From 2-02-FULL-55-14 sp964473365 (GTDB taxonomy: Bacteria > Bacteroidota > Ignavibacteria > UBA10030), in contig CAYYOV010000015.1 of NCBI GenBank assembly GCA_964473365.1, positions 10,871-74,870 of the forward strand: a DNA stretch of 64,000 bases, written 5' to 3'. Of the stretch, positions 34,313 to 43,283 are shown piece after piece. The translations under genes were made by a program, and so were the position numbers. Numbering within the stretch: the stretch's first letter is position 1; each line of letters opens with the position of its first letter. The notes below the pieces were generated by a model. The model was not told where the DNA came from. It did no database searches and saw only the letters and a list, made by a program, of their open reading frames with translations.

Positions 34313-35080
34313 TCAGAATCGGATCCCGACGCGGAATCGGGTCAGGAAGTGATTGTAATCGATGAGGCTTTCCCCATAGCCCCTCCAGAGCTGGAAGTAG
34401 AGCGAGGGATTCAGCCCGAATGGCTTGAATCCCAAAACGGTCTGGGGATGCATCAGCCAATCGGCGTTCCAACTGAATCGGTTCCAGTTCCATCCACGTC
34501 CCTTCCGGATCGTCAATTGCAGTCGGCTGTGGTCCGGGATGGACGCCGAGATGTATTCCACCATCAATTCACCGGGGCCAAGGAAATCCAGGATATCCGG
34601 GTTTTCATCTGCGATCGCAAACGGCGCCGCGAGGCGTGGCTGGATCTGCCACCGTCGCTCGACGATCACAAAGGCGGCTTCAAGAAAGACACGATTCCAG
34701 CTTCGCGATGCCTCGCCAGATTTTCCGTTCGACTCGTGATCGATGCCGGCGCGGACTGCCCGCAGGACCGTCCCGGACTCCGGTCGACGCTCCCAGAACA
34801 CGGCTGGGTTGTAGTTGCTCTCCCGGAACGGTGTCGAGCGTTCCCACTCATAGAGGTCCCAGAACGACCGCTGCGTGTACGCCAGATACACGGGCGCTTC
34901 GTCGACAAGTCGATAACGAATGCTGAATTGAAACTTGACCTGATTCGAGCGGTTGAACCCCGCAATGACGTAGTTAGGCCTGAAGAATTGCACCTCCGTC
35001 GATGCCTGGAGCGAATCCTGAGCGCCTGCCACAAGCGGCACGAACGCCAGGAGACTGGCGAGCGCAGGAGGCCGTGTCAT
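34313..35080 (-). CDS. pldA: Outer membrane phospholipase A (OmpLA)
   Basis: A 255-residue outer-membrane beta-barrel that hydrolyses phospholipid acyl esters in the outer leaflet. A signal peptide ends VAGAQ. The catalytic motif DHESNGKS has His115 and Ser117; Asn129 lies 12 residues after the serine, the same spacing as in E. coli OmpLA (His142, Ser144, Asn156). The barrel ends in FRVGIRF, with C-terminal Phe. The ATG at 35080 has GGAGG five bases upstream and overlaps the stop of the HEAGH protein gene (ATGA). Confidence 0.9.
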   Translation of the reverse strand: MTRPPALASLLAFVPLVAGAQDSLQASTEVQFFRPNYVIAGFNRSNQVKFQFSIRYRLVDEAPVYLAYTQRSFWDLYEWERSTPFRESNYNPAVFWERRPESGTVLRAVRAGIDHESNGKSGEASRSWNRVFLEAAFVIVERRWQIQPRLAAPFAIADENPDILDFLGPGELMVEYISASIPDHSRLQLTIRKGRGWNWNRFSWNADWLMHPQTVLGFKPFGLNPSLYFQLWRGYGESLIDYNHFLTRFRVGIRF

Positions 35081-35697
35081 CGTGTCCTCCGCGTGGTCAC
35101 AGGCTGCGGTCCTCTCGACGGCAATGCGCGGATGATGGACCAGATCACGCCGCCGACGATCCCAACTACGCCGATGATAATTCCGCCCACGTATGCCAGC
35201 ATTGCCAGGTCTTCCGCGGCGTCCAGGGCCTGCCAGTGTATGAGCAGGTTGTGCCAGTCGTGTCCCTCTTTTCGGCCACCGAGCAGCTTGAGCGTGCGAT
35301 ACGGCGCATCGTAGATGTATGGGTTGAGCGCGATCAGGTGGATCCCGGCGAGAGCGACGTAGACCGACGTCCAGAACGACCGCTGACGCAGTGCGACCGC
35401 CGCAAGGATCAGCGGAATGGCGACCTGCCAGAAGGACCCTCCGATGATCATCATGATCCGACCGAACGGCATGAACAAGAGATGACCGGCTTCGTGCAGG
35501 GGCGTGATGATCCACACATACCACTGGCCGAAGAGAAACGGAAATCGTCCGGGTGGAAAACTCCAGGTGGACTCCCCCGCCTGAATGAGCATCAAGGCGC
35601 AGACCGCCAGGGGCAGCCCCCTGAGGACGAGGGGGACCCAGCGTTCGATCGGGTCAATCGGTGTGGACGAAGGGAGTGGCGAGGATGGGACAGGCAT
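35077..35697 (-). CDS. Membrane protein with HEAGH zinc-protease-like motif
   Basis: A 206-residue integral membrane protein with about five helices. The segment ITPLHEAGHLLF (His68, Glu69, His72) is the zinc-binding motif of site-2-protease-like (M50) enzymes, placed within a membrane helix. A second histidine-containing segment GHDWHNLL follows, but I see no clear NPDG third-ligand motif. It may therefore be an atypical intramembrane protease or a relative that lost activity. It is translationally coupled to the OmpLA gene by a 4-bp overlap. A role in controlling or processing that phospholipase is possible but unproven. Confidence 0.72.
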   Translation of the reverse strand: MPVPSSPLPSSTPIDPIERWVPLVLRGLPLAVCALMLIQAGESTWSFPPGRFPFLFGQWYVWIITPLHEAGHLLFMPFGRIMMIIGGSFWQVAIPLILAAVALRQRSFWTSVYVALAGIHLIALNPYIYDAPYRTLKLLGGRKEGHDWHNLLIHWQALDAAEDLAMLAYVGGIIIGVVGIVGGVIWSIIRALPSRGPQPVTTRRTR

Positions 35698-35722
35698 GCG
35701 GCGGCCGAGCGAACAATGGAGC

Positions 35723-36091
35723 TCAGCCGATGGTCTTGTTCACCAATTCGACGAGCTCAGGAAGTGAAAAACCCTTGTCGAGGTAGACGACGTCCTGTTC
35801 CGACTTCCAGGCGCCGGCCGCCTGCGCCGCACTCGTCATCATGATGATCTTGATATCCTTGAGCGCGGCGTCGGAACGCAGGGATTCAGCCAGCATGAAG
35901 CCGTTCATACCGGGCATGAATACGTCTGAGATGACGAGGGTGGGACGATGACGCTGGGCCATCTCAAATCCCATCATGCCGTCCTCGGCTTCGAGGACCT
36001 CGTATCCTTTGACCTGCAGGGTCAGCGCAACCGACTTCCGGAGGGATTCGTCGTCGTCGACGATCAGGACCTTCTTCTTCGCATCAGCCAT
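35723..36091 (-). CDS. Stand-alone response regulator receiver
   Basis: A 122-residue receiver domain without an output domain. Acidic pocket residues are at 12-14 (VDDD), the phospho-acceptor is Asp56 in ISDVFMPGMNG, and the conserved Lys is in LDKGFS. It is nine bases after the stop of another receiver protein gene and probably part of the same signalling unit. Single receivers usually act in phosphorelays or bind partner proteins directly. Confidence 0.87.
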   Translation of the reverse strand: MADAKKKVLIVDDDESLRKSVALTLQVKGYEVLEAEDGMMGFEMAQRHRPTLVISDVFMPGMNGFMLAESLRSDAALKDIKIIMMTSAAQAAGAWKSEQDVVYLDKGFSLPELVELVNKTIG

Positions 36092-36100
36092 GGATCGTGG

Positions 36101-36853
36101 TCAGGAGTTGGTGCGTTCGTTGGTGTCCGATGGCTGTCCGCTCTCCGTCGGATGCAGTTGCAGGCCTTCGATCTTCGACGTCACTAAGGCCGACAGGTCG
36201 GTCATCGACTTGATGCCCTTCCCGACGCCTTCGACACCTTGTTTGAGCTCGGCAAACAGCGCCTTCGCGTGATCCACCTTGGAGGGGTCGACCATCTTCA
36301 GCACATCCGCCTCTTTGTCGGCCAATGTCCGGCTGAGCGTCGCCAGGCCGGTCTCGACGAACTGGCCGAGTGAGTTCACGGTCTTCTGGAACATCTGGAG
36401 AGAGGCCAGCTCTGTCTCACGATCGTGCAGACGGCGCTGTTCTTCCTCGATGCGAAGTTTCTCCCGCGCGATCCGGTGTTTCTCGTGAACCGAGCGGATG
36501 ACCGACGCGAGATGGCTGGTGTTGATCTGATCTTTGCGGAAGTATTCGTAAGCCCCGGCCTTCATGACCTCGACCGCCGTCGTCTCTGAGCCTGCGGCCG
36601 TAAGCATGATGATGGGCGTGTCGATACCGTGCTCCTTCAGCCACATCATGAACTCGATGCCGTTCATGCCTGGCATGTAGAAGTCGACGATCATCACGTC
36701 ATACGACTCTTCCTTCAGCGCCTCGATAGCGATCTCGGGGGACGAGTACGATTTCGCGGCATACCCGTCCAGTTTGAGGGCCATTTCGACCGCCAGACGG
36801 AACGGGTCCTCGTCGTCAACGATCAGTACGCGGAGCATCTCTTCGGAACTCAT
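36101..36853 (-). CDS. Response regulator with coiled-coil C-terminal region
   Basis: A 250-residue protein. The receiver (about 5-120) has VDDED and the phospho-acceptor Asp in VDFYMPGMNG. A long helix (about 125-165, RIAREKLRIEEEQRRLHDRE region) and a further helical segment without DNA-binding features follow. Output is therefore probably protein-protein. The start could be 36868 (five residues longer). With the single receiver downstream it suggests a phosphorelay; no kinase lies next to them, though an orphan hybrid kinase sits at 13.8 kb. Confidence 0.8.
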   Translation of the reverse strand: MSSEEMLRVLIVDDEDPFRLAVEMALKLDGYAAKSYSSPEIAIEALKEESYDVMIVDFYMPGMNGIEFMMWLKEHGIDTPIIMLTAAGSETTAVEVMKAGAYEYFRKDQINTSHLASVIRSVHEKHRIAREKLRIEEEQRRLHDRETELASLQMFQKTVNSLGQFVETGLATLSRTLADKEADVLKMVDPSKVDHAKALFAELKQGVEGVGKGIKSMTDLSALVTSKIEGLQLHPTESGQPSDTNERTNS

Positions 36854-36962
36854 GGAATCGCCATGCAAGGGGGTATGTCAGAGGGGATCGGGAACCGACG
36901 TCGCCGGACCCGTGGTCCCCAGAATGGCCTCAAGGTAGCCAACGACACCCCGAAAAACAAGA

Positions 36963-36992
36963 AGGGCAGCCCCAAAGACTCCGGGCTGCCCT
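36963..36992 (-). terminator. Rho-independent terminator of the DUF5916 gene
   Basis: AGGGCAGCCC/GGGCTGCCCT, a perfect 10-bp stem with a 10-nt loop, followed on the minus strand by TCTTGTTTTTCG. It lies 19 bp after the stop at 37012. Confidence 0.85.
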
Positions 36993-37011
36993 GACCGACC
37001 TTGCCGATTAC

Positions 37012-39189
37012 TCAGAAGTAATGGAGGTACTTGAGCTTGAGCACGGCTGCCCGGGCCGACACGTGCATTCGCTGAGGCAGCGGCGCCCCGAAGGTGTCGA
37101 CCTCCGGGCTGCGATCTTGGGCCTCGTTGATGGCCAGATAGATCCAGCTCTTCGGCAAGAAGTTGTATGAGAACAGCAAACCGGCGGTGAGTCCTTCGAG
37201 ACGGTTGGTGGACCGGACGTACACGTTGTCCACGTAAAGCCGAATGTTGAGGTTATTGACCGGCGTGAGGGAAACGAACGGCCTGGAATTGATCGTCACA
37301 TCCTCCACACCACCAGCGGGATTCCCTTCGACGAATCCATTGAGCGTCCCCCCCAATCCGATCGTTGTCGTCACCTTCCACTCCGCCCACGCGCCGACCC
37401 AGGAGTAGAAAGCAAGATAGTTGCGGGAGAAATTGTATGTCCGCTCAATGCCACCCCACACGTTGCCGTTCCACGTTGGCGCCGAGGCCCACGTGGAGAC
37501 ATTGAAACTGTACGAATCGTACTCGCGCCCTTGGTCTTTGCTCCGTCCCCCGTTCACGTTGATCTCAAAACCCCAGTTGGAGCGGAACTGCATATTGTAT
37601 CCGATCAACGCGAACCTGTCCGTATATCGATCGACGCGCTCGTGGTACGCGCCTCCGCCCACGTACAGGAGGATCGATCGGATCTCGCCCGCATCATAAT
37701 ACCAACGGGGTCCGGCCAATCCGACGAACTCCGTCGTTCCGAGCCACGGGACGAAGCCGACCTGGCTTATGTCAAACTCCTGGCCGACGTGCCGCAACCG
37801 GGACAAGACCATGTAGCCGTCCCCAAACTGCGTGAACCCCGCTGACATGGCCACATCTCCCCTGTCGCCGCGGAACGAGCGCGCAAGCTGGTATGCGAGC
37901 TGCCAGTTGGACGCACGGAAGGCGCCGTCTATGTCGATGACGCCGTTCCGCTCGTTGGCGGTGTTCTTCAGCACAGCCAGCATGCCAATGCTCGAGTTCT
38001 CCATGATCTGTCGCTTCAACCGAACGGCTCCGAACGAGGCGGCATCTTCGACCACGACGCCTCCGCCGTCATCATACGACGACCGATCGGTCAGCGCGAG
38101 GAAGCCTCCATATTCCCATTCCCCCAAGCGGCCGAAGGCCTTGGTGCCCACGAGAAGCGGAACTTCGGATCCATCGGGAAGCTTCTTGCCAATACGGCGC
38201 GTGTACAGAAGTTCCATGGGACGATAGAACCCTGTGTTGCGCTGGCGACCGGAGGCCGTGAAGATTTCGTTCCCTTGCGTGAAGAAGGGGCGACGTTCGT
38301 CAAAGTACGTCTCGTAGCGGGAGATGTTGAATTCGAATGGATCGGCCTCGATCTGAGCAAAATCAGGGTTGGCCGTTGCCTGAAGGGTCAGTTGTGGCGA
38401 CGGGTTGTAAAAGATATCGATGCCCGCCGTCGGACGGTTTCGATAGACCCCGTCGCGAACCATCTCCGTCTTGTTCAAAACCACCGGATACAGCTCCAGA
38501 TTGTTCCCCTTGACCGAGGGTCGCATGCCGTCAAAGGCGAGACGTCCAAACTTTGAGATCCGCTGGCCCTCGTTCTCTTCGTACGGACACCAATACAGGT
38601 CTTCGTTTCCGTTCGCGATCCAGCGATCGAAATCGAGCCCCCAGCCATCCTGCGTTTCATCGTATTGGATCGTCCGGTATGGGATCTCCATCTCGACCAC
38701 GAATCCCCAATCATAGCGGCGTGTTTCGGAGAACCAGACCCCGTCCCATGAATAGTCGCGGTTGCGGGCATCATCGAGCATGCGGGCGTCGCTCTTGACC
38801 CCTGCCGCGGAGACGGCGAACTTGTAGGCCGATTGACGGTCGCCGAACGTATCGAGCATCAGCGAGACCATGTCTCCACCGCCGTTGTCCAGCGTTCCTG
38901 TATTCACCTGAACCTTTTCTGGTGGTGCATATGCAACGATCAGGCAATACAAGGCATCGGTCGTTGTCAGTACGCGTGCCACGGTACGGTACGTCGGGTC
39001 TTTCCCGCAGAATGGCGAGAACTGTATGAAGTCTGCGGCCGAATCGGCCTGCATCCATGCAGGCTCAACGATCCCGTCGAGGACGATGGGTCTGGGAGCG
39101 GGACGAAGACGGAGGGTCTTCTGCTCACCCGTTGCCGCAAGCGTCAGAATGATCGACAGGACAACGGTAGACCGTAGCAGCGTTCCCAT
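37012..39189 (-). CDS. DUF5916 outer-membrane protein with family 9 carbohydrate-binding-like domain
   Basis: A 725-residue exported protein. A signal peptide (MGTLLRSTVVLSIILTLAATG) leads into a CBM9-like sandwich (about 28-225, starting PIVLDGIVEPAWMQADSAAD). A DUF5916 beta-barrel-like part from about 245 holds TLQATANPDFAQIEADP and FFDERRPFF-type segments (YFDERRPFFTQG). It ends in strands with aromatic residues (LKYLHYF), as outer-membrane proteins do. The family is common in Bacteroidota and relatives; function is unknown, with glycan or peptide binding or transport suspected. It has its own terminator and is divergent from the second ECF sigma operon. Confidence 0.86.
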   Translation of the reverse strand: MGTLLRSTVVLSIILTLAATGEQKTLRLRPAPRPIVLDGIVEPAWMQADSAADFIQFSPFCGKDPTYRTVARVLTTTDALYCLIVAYAPPEKVQVNTGTLDNGGGDMVSLMLDTFGDRQSAYKFAVSAAGVKSDARMLDDARNRDYSWDGVWFSETRRYDWGFVVEMEIPYRTIQYDETQDGWGLDFDRWIANGNEDLYWCPYEENEGQRISKFGRLAFDGMRPSVKGNNLELYPVVLNKTEMVRDGVYRNRPTAGIDIFYNPSPQLTLQATANPDFAQIEADPFEFNISRYETYFDERRPFFTQGNEIFTASGRQRNTGFYRPMELLYTRRIGKKLPDGSEVPLLVGTKAFGRLGEWEYGGFLALTDRSSYDDGGGVVVEDAASFGAVRLKRQIMENSSIGMLAVLKNTANERNGVIDIDGAFRASNWQLAYQLARSFRGDRGDVAMSAGFTQFGDGYMVLSRLRHVGQEFDISQVGFVPWLGTTEFVGLAGPRWYYDAGEIRSILLYVGGGAYHERVDRYTDRFALIGYNMQFRSNWGFEINVNGGRSKDQGREYDSYSFNVSTWASAPTWNGNVWGGIERTYNFSRNYLAFYSWVGAWAEWKVTTTIGLGGTLNGFVEGNPAGGVEDVTINSRPFVSLTPVNNLNIRLYVDNVYVRSTNRLEGLTAGLLFSYNFLPKSWIYLAINEAQDRSPEVDTFGAPLPQRMHVSARAAVLKLKYLHYF

Positions 39190-39258
39190 AGGCGATCCAT
39201 GATACGAGATTGGCGTGCCATGAGTCTACGGGACTTGCCGGGAGGAGGTTTCGGCAAC

Positions 39259-39330
39259 AGCGGCTTTTGTGCAGGCAACAGGTGCAGGCAATGCGTACGT
39301 TGTGGGAGTCCATTTTAACCAGAAGCCGCT
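39259..39330 (+). promoter_or_regulatory. Direct and inverted repeats upstream of the second ECF sigma gene
   Basis: GTGCAGGCAA occurs twice, 13 bp apart (39269-39278 and 39282-39291). AGCGGCTT (39259-39266) and AAGCCGCT (39323-39330) flank them as an inverted repeat. They lie in the divergent region between the DUF5916 and sigma genes and could be an operator. Confidence 0.3.
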
Positions 39331-39359
39331 TCCGACGTAAGGTAAGAAGACAGCATCCT

Positions 39360-39947
39360 ATGCAGGGATCCGATCATACCACCCCGGCGGACGACGTGCG
39401 CCTGGCGCAAGCCGGAGACCGGGCGGCGTTTGGGAGGGTCATGGACGCATTTTTGCCGATGACGTACCGCATTTCGGTCCGATGGCTTGGCTCCGTGGAC
39501 GAAGCCAGGGATGCCTGCCAGGATGCATGGCTCCGCGTGTGGGAGCGATTCGAATCATTCGACTCGGACAGACCCTTTGCCGCATGGTTGACAACGGTCG
39601 TGACCCGCATCTGTATGGACCGGATCCGACGGCGCCAGCGGGCCCCGTGGCGATGGCCGGGGCACGATCGGACGGCTGATCCCAACCCCGCCTCGCCGGA
39701 GCCCAGTCCCGAGGAAGTGGCTACCTGGGGCGATCTGGGAGCGATCGTCCTGCGGCTGCTGAACCGCCTACCTCCCACGCAACGCATCGTATTTGCCTTG
39801 CGCGATCTGGAGGATCTCGATGTCGCTTCTGTGGCTCAGGTCACGGGTTTGTCGACGGCGAGCGTCAAGACCAATCTCTCGTATGCCCGACGCGCCATTC
39901 GGCAGATCCTGAACGACGACTATCGATTGAAGGATATCACGCTATGA
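39360..39947 (+). CDS. ECF sigma factor, second copy
   Basis: A 195-residue sigma-70 family ECF factor. Region 2 reads EARDACQDAWLRVWERF and region 4 LPPTQRIVFALRDLEDLDVA, followed by a helix-turn-helix with GLSTASVKTNLSYARRAI. I chose ATG 39360; the longer frame from 39210 adds an Arg-rich non-conserved stretch. Its last four bases overlap the anti-sigma gene. Promoter targets are unknown; the DUF5916 gene is divergent and the lipoprotein gene is co-directional. Confidence 0.88.
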   Translation: MQGSDHTTPADDVRLAQAGDRAAFGRVMDAFLPMTYRISVRWLGSVDEARDACQDAWLRVWERFESFDSDRPFAAWLTTVVTRICMDRIRRRQRAPWRWPGHDRTADPNPASPEPSPEEVATWGDLGAIVLRLLNRLPPTQRIVFALRDLEDLDVASVAQVTGLSTASVKTNLSYARRAIRQILNDDYRLKDITL

Positions 39948-40597
39948 CCTGCACCGAATCACGCCGGTTGATGCACTTGAATCGTCCCGATGAGCGTTCG
40001 GAACATGAGACGCAAGCTTTGCTCGATCACGTCGCAGGCTGCGGAATGTGCGCCCGCGAAGCAAGGGATATCGAGGCTCTGCAGGGCCTGGAAGAACGGC
40101 TTCGCGAGGCTCGTACCCCCGTTCCGAACCTCTTCGACGTACGCTCAAACGTCCTGCGGAGCATCGCTCATCGTGAGGCATCACATGCGGGCTGGTCCTG
40201 GATCCCGCGGCTCGCCTATGTTACCGCCGTTGCTGGTGTATGCGGGTGGTTCATGTTCGGCCAGTGGTCCATCCGAAGGTCGAATATGGACCTGAATCAA
40301 CGCATCCTGCCCGCTCCCTCCTCATCCGTCGGTCCACAGATCGTGTATCGGGTCGACGCGGCGGCAGTGCGGACGCTCGCAGAGAGCACCTCTTCGCTCA
40401 CTGGATCCTTCGCTCCTGATGGAGGCGATATCGAAATACCGCAGTCGAGCGTGATTCGTCTTGCTGAACGATCAAGTTCGACGGCCGCTTCGCTGATCGT
40501 CCGGCGGCCGGCCGACCGAGCTGCGATCGGCGATCTGCTTCAGTTCCTCCGTTCCGGCATCGACGTGACGGTCCGCTACCGTTCGAAAGGAGTCTGA
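39944..40597 (+). CDS. Zinc-type anti-sigma factor
   Basis: A 217-residue single-pass membrane protein. The N-terminal DHVAGCGMC is the H-x3-C-x2-C zinc anti-sigma motif that should clamp the sigma factor encoded upstream. One membrane helix (about 90-108, LAYVTAVAGVCGWFMFG) follows. The outer 105 residues form a soluble domain of no family I recognise. ATGA overlap with the sigma gene shows coupling; the lipoprotein gene begins three bases after it. Confidence 0.82.
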   Translation: MTCTESRRLMHLNRPDERSEHETQALLDHVAGCGMCAREARDIEALQGLEERLREARTPVPNLFDVRSNVLRSIAHREASHAGWSWIPRLAYVTAVAGVCGWFMFGQWSIRRSNMDLNQRILPAPSSSVGPQIVYRVDAAAVRTLAESTSSLTGSFAPDGGDIEIPQSSVIRLAERSSSTAASLIVRRPADRAAIGDLLQFLRSGIDVTVRYRSKGV

Positions 40598-40599
40598 CC

Positions 40600-41640
40600 A
40601 TGGTCATGCAGCGCAGTCTCATCCTCCTCACGGTCATTTGGCTGACAGGGTGTCTCGAATACCACACGACCACCACGGTGCACACGGATGGAAGCATCGT
40701 CCGCACCGTCGCTATCCGCGGCGACTCAGCGAGCACACTTGGCTGGAACTTCGTCGTCCCCGTCGATTCCACATGGAGCTGGGATCGCGTGAAGACCGGC
40801 GACCGCGAATGGACCCTCACCCTGCAACGTACCTTCCCGTCGGGCGAAGCATTCAATGCATACCAATCGGGATTGAAGGGTTCACTCCTCCGCACTCTGG
40901 TTTCCGTGGAACGTTCGTTCCGGTGGTTTACGACGATCTACCGGTACCGCGAGCAGTTTCCGGCGATCAACCCGCTCAGGACCGTTCCGCTCTTGGACTA
41001 TATTGGTCCAAACGAGATCGAAGCGTTCCTGAAGCATGAGGTGCAGAAGGGTGCCTACGCTTCTCCCGGAGACAGCCTTGCCCTCGAGGATGCTTCGGTC
41101 AGGTTCGAAGCGTGGGCCCGGAGAAATGAGTTCGAATCGCTCTATGGGGCCATCCGCACGGGCGTGACACGGCTCAACGACCCGACGTTTTCTACGGAGT
41201 CGTTGGAGGTCCGAAAGAACCTGCTCGCCCAGGCCTACGAAGCACTCAAGGACACCGGAACTGTCTTCGACGCGGACGACTTCACGCGGCGGAAGGACGA
41301 GTGGCTAAAGCGGTGGAAGGAGCCGGTCCTGCGGCTCGCCGCGGTGGAAGCACGCGACTCGATCGAAGCCATCCATTCCCAGTTGGACGAGATGCATCGA
41401 CTGACGGAGTTTCCGCACAAGACGAGCGTGCTCATGCCGGGGTTGCTCACGTCGACCAATGCCCGTTCGATCGACGGATCACGCGCGCAATGGGAAGACT
41501 ATCTGATCGTCCTCTATTTCCAGGACTACACGCTTGAAGCGGAGTCGGAGGTGACTAATTGGTGGGCCGTGGTTGTCACGGCGATTGCAGCAGTGGGGGT
41601 GCCGCTGGTCTGGATTGTCGCTCGCCGCAAGCGACGCTGA
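40600..41640 (+). CDS. Lipoprotein with C-terminal membrane helix, ECF operon member
   Basis: A 346-residue protein of unknown family. Signal peptide with lipobox LTGC (Cys18) and a C-terminal helix (VVVTAIAAVGVPLVWIVA) followed by RRKRR. It would be anchored at both ends, with a helical domain between. The ATG at 40600 has AAGGAG seven bases upstream. It is the third gene of the sigma/anti-sigma operon and could be the sensor or a main target. Its stop abuts the stop of the convergent gene at 41641. Confidence 0.78.
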   Translation: MVMQRSLILLTVIWLTGCLEYHTTTTVHTDGSIVRTVAIRGDSASTLGWNFVVPVDSTWSWDRVKTGDREWTLTLQRTFPSGEAFNAYQSGLKGSLLRTLVSVERSFRWFTTIYRYREQFPAINPLRTVPLLDYIGPNEIEAFLKHEVQKGAYASPGDSLALEDASVRFEAWARRNEFESLYGAIRTGVTRLNDPTFSTESLEVRKNLLAQAYEALKDTGTVFDADDFTRRKDEWLKRWKEPVLRLAAVEARDSIEAIHSQLDEMHRLTEFPHKTSVLMPGLLTSTNARSIDGSRAQWEDYLIVLYFQDYTLEAESEVTNWWAVVVTAIAAVGVPLVWIVARRKRR

Positions 41641-43155
41641 TCAGGAACGCAGTTCTGCCAACGACGTTCGAGCCATCTCGAGCAATCGCCAGTACGGAGG
41701 CCGATAGCCTTTCGCGGTCCGGAAGGCGTCGGCCTTCGTGCTGAGAATACCGCGGGCCGCCGCATGCCGATCTGAATACCACTGGTTTCGCAACCCTGCC
41801 GTCGCCGACATCCCCTCGGGGATCGGTCCTTCCCTGCCGAACCAGTTCAACACAACACTGTAGGCCTTCGTCAGTCGGGCCAGTGGCAGGATCGATCGCT
41901 CATACGACAGCGGGTCGCCGCGTTCCGCCCCCTCCAGCATCGCCTCCGTCACCGCATTATCCAAATGGTCCTGATACAGCGTCTCCGGGTCACGCCATTC
42001 TGCGACGACCGAGATCTGCGGATCATACTCCAGGTCCGATGGTTCCTGCGTCTCAAAATACCGCACGCCAAAGGCCCCAAGCCACGTCCGTAACCCTGGC
42101 GTCGAGATCGTCGAGAGACCTTTCCACAAACGAACGCCCACTGCATGGTACGCCGCAGAAGCCACCTCTGAGCAGAAGAGCTTGGATGGGTCGTCGTAGC
42201 GCATCTCAAAGTCATACGGTATGTGTCTCGCATTCACGTCGTCCAGCGCATGCTGAGCCGCCCGGTGGGCGACCATGGGATCGGCGAGCACGGCAGGATG
42301 GTCATGCCGAAGCCGCATGACCATGACCCGCAATTTCTTGTCCCGTAGGTAGTCGTCGATCGACGAGATCACAACCCCCTTCTCGATGTGCGACTCGATG
42401 ATGCGCACATCGCGTGTCAACGGGTCGACATGGACGAGGGCCACGTGTGAGAAGTTCCCGGGAAAATCATTTCCCCGGGCGATCAGTGCTGAGGTTGGCG
42501 CCCCACCACGTGAGACAAGAATGTCTCCGCTGTGGACCCTGACCCCGAGGATCTCTGCAAACGGAGTATCACTCGATTCCTCCCTTCCACGGATCAGGGC
42601 AGGGACGTCCTGCGGTGGGAGTTGCAACATCACTTCTTCCAGGGCGGCCCGCCCGCCGTAGAGCAGCCGGTACATCGTTCGGCGGGTCTCCGGATCATCC
42701 ATCCGCCATGCGACCGAACGATCTTTGACCAGGTCGCGGAGGCGCGTTGACTCAGCGAGATACGCTCCAAACAGGTCAGGGCATCCTGCGACCAAGGGCG
42801 CGATCGCGAATAGTTCTTGCTCAATCGCCGCGAAGAGCGGATCGGTCGAAACCCGTTCTCCTATCGGCACGTTGGCGATCATCGACTGTACACGGTTCAA
42901 CGAATGCTCGAGCGCCATACGGTGACCTGCACATCCCGACCGATGGGCATCCGCAAAGCGCTCTTCGAGGGCGTACCACGTCGAGTCCTGATCCCAAACG
43001 AACGGGACACGACGCGACGGCACAAGCGCGCTGCTGCTGACTGCAACGTCAGAATCCGGGATCAGCAGCGCGATCCAAACCAATACCAACACGCCGGCGG
43101 CGATCGCGGCTTTTCTCAGCCAACGTCTATTGGGATTCGCAAGGGAAGTGAACAT
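41641..43155 (-). CDS. YiiX/YaeF-like permuted papain-type hydrolase with membrane anchor
   Basis: A 504-residue protein. One N-terminal helix (about 14-33) anchors it. After a helical stretch, the catalytic domain (about 200-390) has GDILVSRGG, FSHVALVHVD (His) and KLFCSEVAS (Cys), the pattern of the YaeF/YiiX permuted papain family (C92) that acts on peptidoglycan peptides or lipid-linked amides. The C-terminal 120 residues are helical and unassigned. The convergent lipoprotein stop lies directly against its own stop (TGATCA). Confidence 0.8.
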   Translation of the reverse strand: MFTSLANPNRRWLRKAAIAAGVLVLVWIALLIPDSDVAVSSSALVPSRRVPFVWDQDSTWYALEERFADAHRSGCAGHRMALEHSLNRVQSMIANVPIGERVSTDPLFAAIEQELFAIAPLVAGCPDLFGAYLAESTRLRDLVKDRSVAWRMDDPETRRTMYRLLYGGRAALEEVMLQLPPQDVPALIRGREESSDTPFAEILGVRVHSGDILVSRGGAPTSALIARGNDFPGNFSHVALVHVDPLTRDVRIIESHIEKGVVISSIDDYLRDKKLRVMVMRLRHDHPAVLADPMVAHRAAQHALDDVNARHIPYDFEMRYDDPSKLFCSEVASAAYHAVGVRLWKGLSTISTPGLRTWLGAFGVRYFETQEPSDLEYDPQISVVAEWRDPETLYQDHLDNAVTEAMLEGAERGDPLSYERSILPLARLTKAYSVVLNWFGREGPIPEGMSATAGLRNQWYSDRHAAARGILSTKADAFRTAKGYRPPYWRLLEMARTSLAELRS

Positions 43156-43229
43156 CTTCGACCATTTGTGGACCTGTCAAGATACGGTTTGGGGAGATGC
43201 CATGCGAAAAGACCTGGTCTGAAAATACG

Positions 43230-43261
43230 AGGGCCTCTGCCCGACAACGGGAAGAGGCCCT
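43230..43261 (-). terminator. Rho-independent terminator
   Basis: AGGGCCTCT/AGAGGCCCT, a perfect 9-bp stem; on the minus strand CGTATTTTCAG follows. It lies 22 bp after the stop at 43284. Confidence 0.75.
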
Positions 43262-43283
43262 GTGGATGATGGAAGTGACCCGC

